Assembly: GCA_009760855.2 (NCBI GenBank)
Contig: WPIO01000006.1
Location: forward strand, 2,838,501-2,902,500
From: Cristatella mucedo
Taxonomy: Eukaryota > Bryozoa > Phylactolaemata > Cristatellidae
DNA: 64,000 nt
Direction of reading: 5' to 3'
This document shows positions 1-64,000 of this stretch, in pieces (the first letter of the stretch is position 1; every line of letters begins with the position of its first letter). A program made the translations under genes and the position numbers. The notes beneath the pieces were generated by a model. That model had not been told where the DNA came from and made no database searches. It saw only the letters and a program-made list of their open reading frames with translations.

Positions 1-645
<645 letters not shown>

Positions 646-689
646 CTCTATCAAGCCAACATCGGCTTCGACGTTAAAAATATGAAAAA

Positions 690-900
690 CACTCACCGGG
701 CCTCCCCTTGTACACCTTGCTCCGGATTCTAGTCGGCTATCTGTGCTCTAACCACCCTCAAATCCTTTGGAAACACTGCATCCCGTTCCTTTGCTCCCAA
801 AGCCTGAAGCTTAGCACCGACTGACGTCACAATATGCCCCGACTTAGTGACATTTAAAGGAAACTAAAAGCCTCTGGTTTCTCATGGCATATGCTGCATC
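690..900 (+). mobile_element. CR1/L2-like LINE remnant (ORF2 end)
   Basis: Plus-strand translation gives LKSFGNTASRSFAPKA...LAPTDVTICPDLVTFK, the C-terminal end of the LINE protein seen in intact form in other copies here (LKSFGDR...YAPK...). Frame broken; no tail preserved. Confidence 0.75.
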
Positions 901-939
901 GATGTGAATCATCATTTATTTGCTAATGCATGCTATAAC

Positions 940-1690
940 TGTGCAAGTTATTATCCCTAATAATTTCATGTGCTACTTTTCCAGCAACACCTGAGTGTAC
1001 ATACATTTATTTTCCAAAAGACGCACCGTTCCTAGGATCCGAGGCACATTGAGAAACAAATCCTGATCCATACCGTCAGGAATGAGCTTCAGCGACCGAT
1101 ACCCATAACTGAAAAGCAATCCAAATTATGATTACGCCACCGTGGTGTTTAAACCGTATTCGGCAGGCAGTCTTTGCTGTACCTCACATTTTCTTCGGCT
1201 GATGTAGGGAAGGCATTTGAAATTCCTAAAGTCCTAATGAGCTGAAATTTGCTCTTGTCATTCCAACAGAACAAGCACCCGTCTTAAACGAACCAGTGGG
1301 TATGGCATTTAGCTCATTTTAACCCATCGGCTTCATGCCACTTTACACAGTCAAGGGGCCATCTTCCCCAGTCATTTAAGATGCTTGCTTAAAACTTATA
1401 GACAACCCACTGCTTACAGCTGTTAGATTAGAGTCGAAAGACTTCGCATGCGACAGTCCGGGTCTCATCCGTGAAAGGTCCTCGAGATGCAGCTTCTTAT
1501 TTAGGGTCCCCGGAGATGGCAGTTTGACATGAACCTCTTCTCGGGTATGTAGCGATGGAATATCTCTTGGTTGCAGCCTCAACTAATCCCAAGAAGGCGA
1601 GCAATCTTCTTGTCACTAATTCCTTGTTTATGAAGTGCTAGCAAAGTCCCTTATCAAACTCGCCGTGCTCCCTTGTCTACAGAATTGCAT
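940..1690 (-). mobile_element. Tc1-like transposon remnant
   Basis: The minus strand around 1690-1590 encodes a helix-turn-helix LLALHKQGISDKKIARLLGI, and 1200-1020 encodes fragments like SLKLIPDGMDQDLFLN, both typical of Tc1 transposases. Several frameshifts and stops. Confidence 0.7.
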
Positions 1691-1699
1691 ATCAGCACT

Positions 1700-2160
1700 A
1701 ACTACAGTCGAGATGGCCAGAAGCTGAATTGACAAGGGTCGGGCATGGCACATCACGGCAATCCTCCCATACCCACGCACGAACCATGTTCACAATATGC
1801 TCTTAATGACACTATTTTCTAATGTGCAAGTTTTATAAAGGTGGCAGTTTTCGAAAAAATTGTTCTTTTTTTATACATTTCTAGCAAAGTGCCCTCAGAT
1901 AAATGCTGGATGATTTCAATTTCACTCAGGAGAGGACTCTGCTGCTAGCCGCTTAGTCCAAGAGACTTTAGGCCCCCCCCAGCTGCTAGGGCATCGTAAG
2001 AACACTTATTTAGGTGGCAACAGAAATACTCACGGACACGAATGTATACATACAATTTGATTGATCAAGGACTGAAATGCATGCAAGCAGCCCATAGGAA
2101 GGCTAGATAAGGATTCGTTGATTATCTATGTCTAAAGCAGAATTCAAGATTCTAGCTCAG
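1700..2160. other. Unassigned intron sequence
   Basis: Nothing recognised beyond the possible 5' end of the adjacent Tc1 remnant. Confidence 0.5.
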
Positions 2161-2199
2161 CTATCGGCATGCCAGGATCACTGCCAGAGCCGTACTTAC

Positions 2200-63309
<61,110 letters not shown>

Positions 63310-63754
63310 CTATAAGTCAAAGTTAAAATCATAAATATGTAGCAGCCTTATGGTATCGCACAGTTAAAATGTTCACTTTGAGTAATGTAACTATGTCTCA
63401 CGGACCAAATCCAAGAACAGTATACTGCTGACACGAAGCCTGAATTGTCTCTAGTGTACTAAAGGATACATATGGTACCATACACGACGGCTTTAAACCT
63501 CAATTTGCTGACTTATGCATTGTTCAAATACATTGCACGGATGCATAATGGTGTAATGACGCATGATCTACATTCAACGGTGCCAGTTTCATTTGATACG
63601 TTGCCAAACCAGGGTTTGGCCGACCAGGCTGAGCAAACAAACCAATCACAAGCACATTAAATGCAATGACAGCATCTAATACTTTGACAGTACAGCTAAC
63701 CATGTTGGTGAAAAGAATAACTGCAGAACATTCAATACTTAGGAGGTTTCTGCT
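63310..63754. other. Intron upstream of window exon 1
   Basis: No further VPS13D exon recognised before the LINE at 63755. Confidence 0.55.
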
Positions 63755-64000
63755 TGATTGTACCTTTGCTTTGATCCCCCCCAGCCTTCGAGCACATCGA
63801 ATTCTCTCGAACTCACTGCTGCATGTATTGATGACAACCGCACATGGATAGCAGCAAATCTTCCTAAACTAAACGATGATAAAACTAACTTATTAGTTAT
63901 GGGCGAACCCAGTGTGATTCAAAAACTGGTAAGGCTGACGCTCAAAATCGGCTCTCCCAGCATATCTTCTGATGAATCAGCTCGAAATCTAGGTGTCACG
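63755..64000 (+). mobile_element. LINE RT fragment running off the window
   Basis: Encodes WIAANLPKLNDDKTNLLVMG and LTLKIGSPSISSDESARNLG, the segment after the RT active site; continues past base 64000. Confidence 0.85.

Noticed and set aside
1376-1582. 68-codon minus-strand protein
   Set aside because: It overlaps the linker part of a decayed Tc1 transposase in another frame; not an independent gene.

Overview
This window is animal (metazoan) nuclear DNA. It is an internal stretch of one very large split gene, read on the minus strand and heavily loaded with transposable elements. The gene is VPS13D-like: a bridge-like lipid-transfer protein of the VPS13 family, which moves bulk phospholipid between membranes at contact sites and is needed for mitochondrial size control and clearance. 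I could place 38 coding exons between 63309 and 2200, about 8.7 kb of coding sequence. They run from the middle of the rod-shaped lipid-transfer body, through the UBA-like region, the six-repeat VPS13 adaptor-binding (VAB/SHR-BD) region and a lectin-like (beta-trefoil) insert, to the start of the ATG_C-like C-terminal region. The N-terminal chorein part lies beyond base 64000, and the last exons (end of ATG_C, PH-like domain) lie before base 1. Reading phase is continuous across every junction except one, the intron between about 33187 and 32514. The gene therefore looks functional, not a pseudogene.

The species cannot be named from the sequence. Large introns, conserved animal-type VPS13D exon structure, CR1/L2-like LINEs with ATT tails, Tc1-like transposons and tRNA-derived SINEs suggest an invertebrate or other aquatic animal. 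That placement is inference.

Layout from the 3' end of the gene (left) to the 5' end (right). 1-2160: intron with a (CA)n array, a LINE remnant and a minus-strand Tc1 remnant. 2200-6786: six C-terminal exons with an inverted Tc1 pair, a SINE and a 16-bp minisatellite between them. 6787-10523: LINE-rich intron. 10524-12124: three exons. 12590-15930: a long plus-strand LINE. 15969-18367: three exons. 18391-20760: a Tc1-like copy split by a minus-strand LINE. 21003-24544: three exons plus an AT array and another Tc1. 25981-29440: CA arrays, one exon, a SINE and a foldback Tc1 element. 30787-35748: dense cluster of exons encoding most of the VAB region. 36560-40500: a LINE interrupted by an opposite-strand LINE. 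40984-45264: UBA-region exon and two upstream exons, including a 44-bp microexon. 46540-55640: LINE- and Tc1-filled intron around one exon. 56354-63309: nine exons, including a 1.8-kb one. 63755-64000: another LINE running off the window.

The most interesting observations are these. The SINEs and the main LINE family share a 3' stem-loop, a likely parasite/host pair. One VPS13D splice donor coincides with the 5' edge of an internally deleted LINE. One exon pairing is phase-consistent only as a GC-AG intron or with a shifted alternative pair. The UBA domain has lost its usual signature. A roughly 1.5-kb foldback element is built from two inverted 5' halves of a Tc1-like transposon. I found no other host gene, no RNA gene that looks intact and no CRISPR array.
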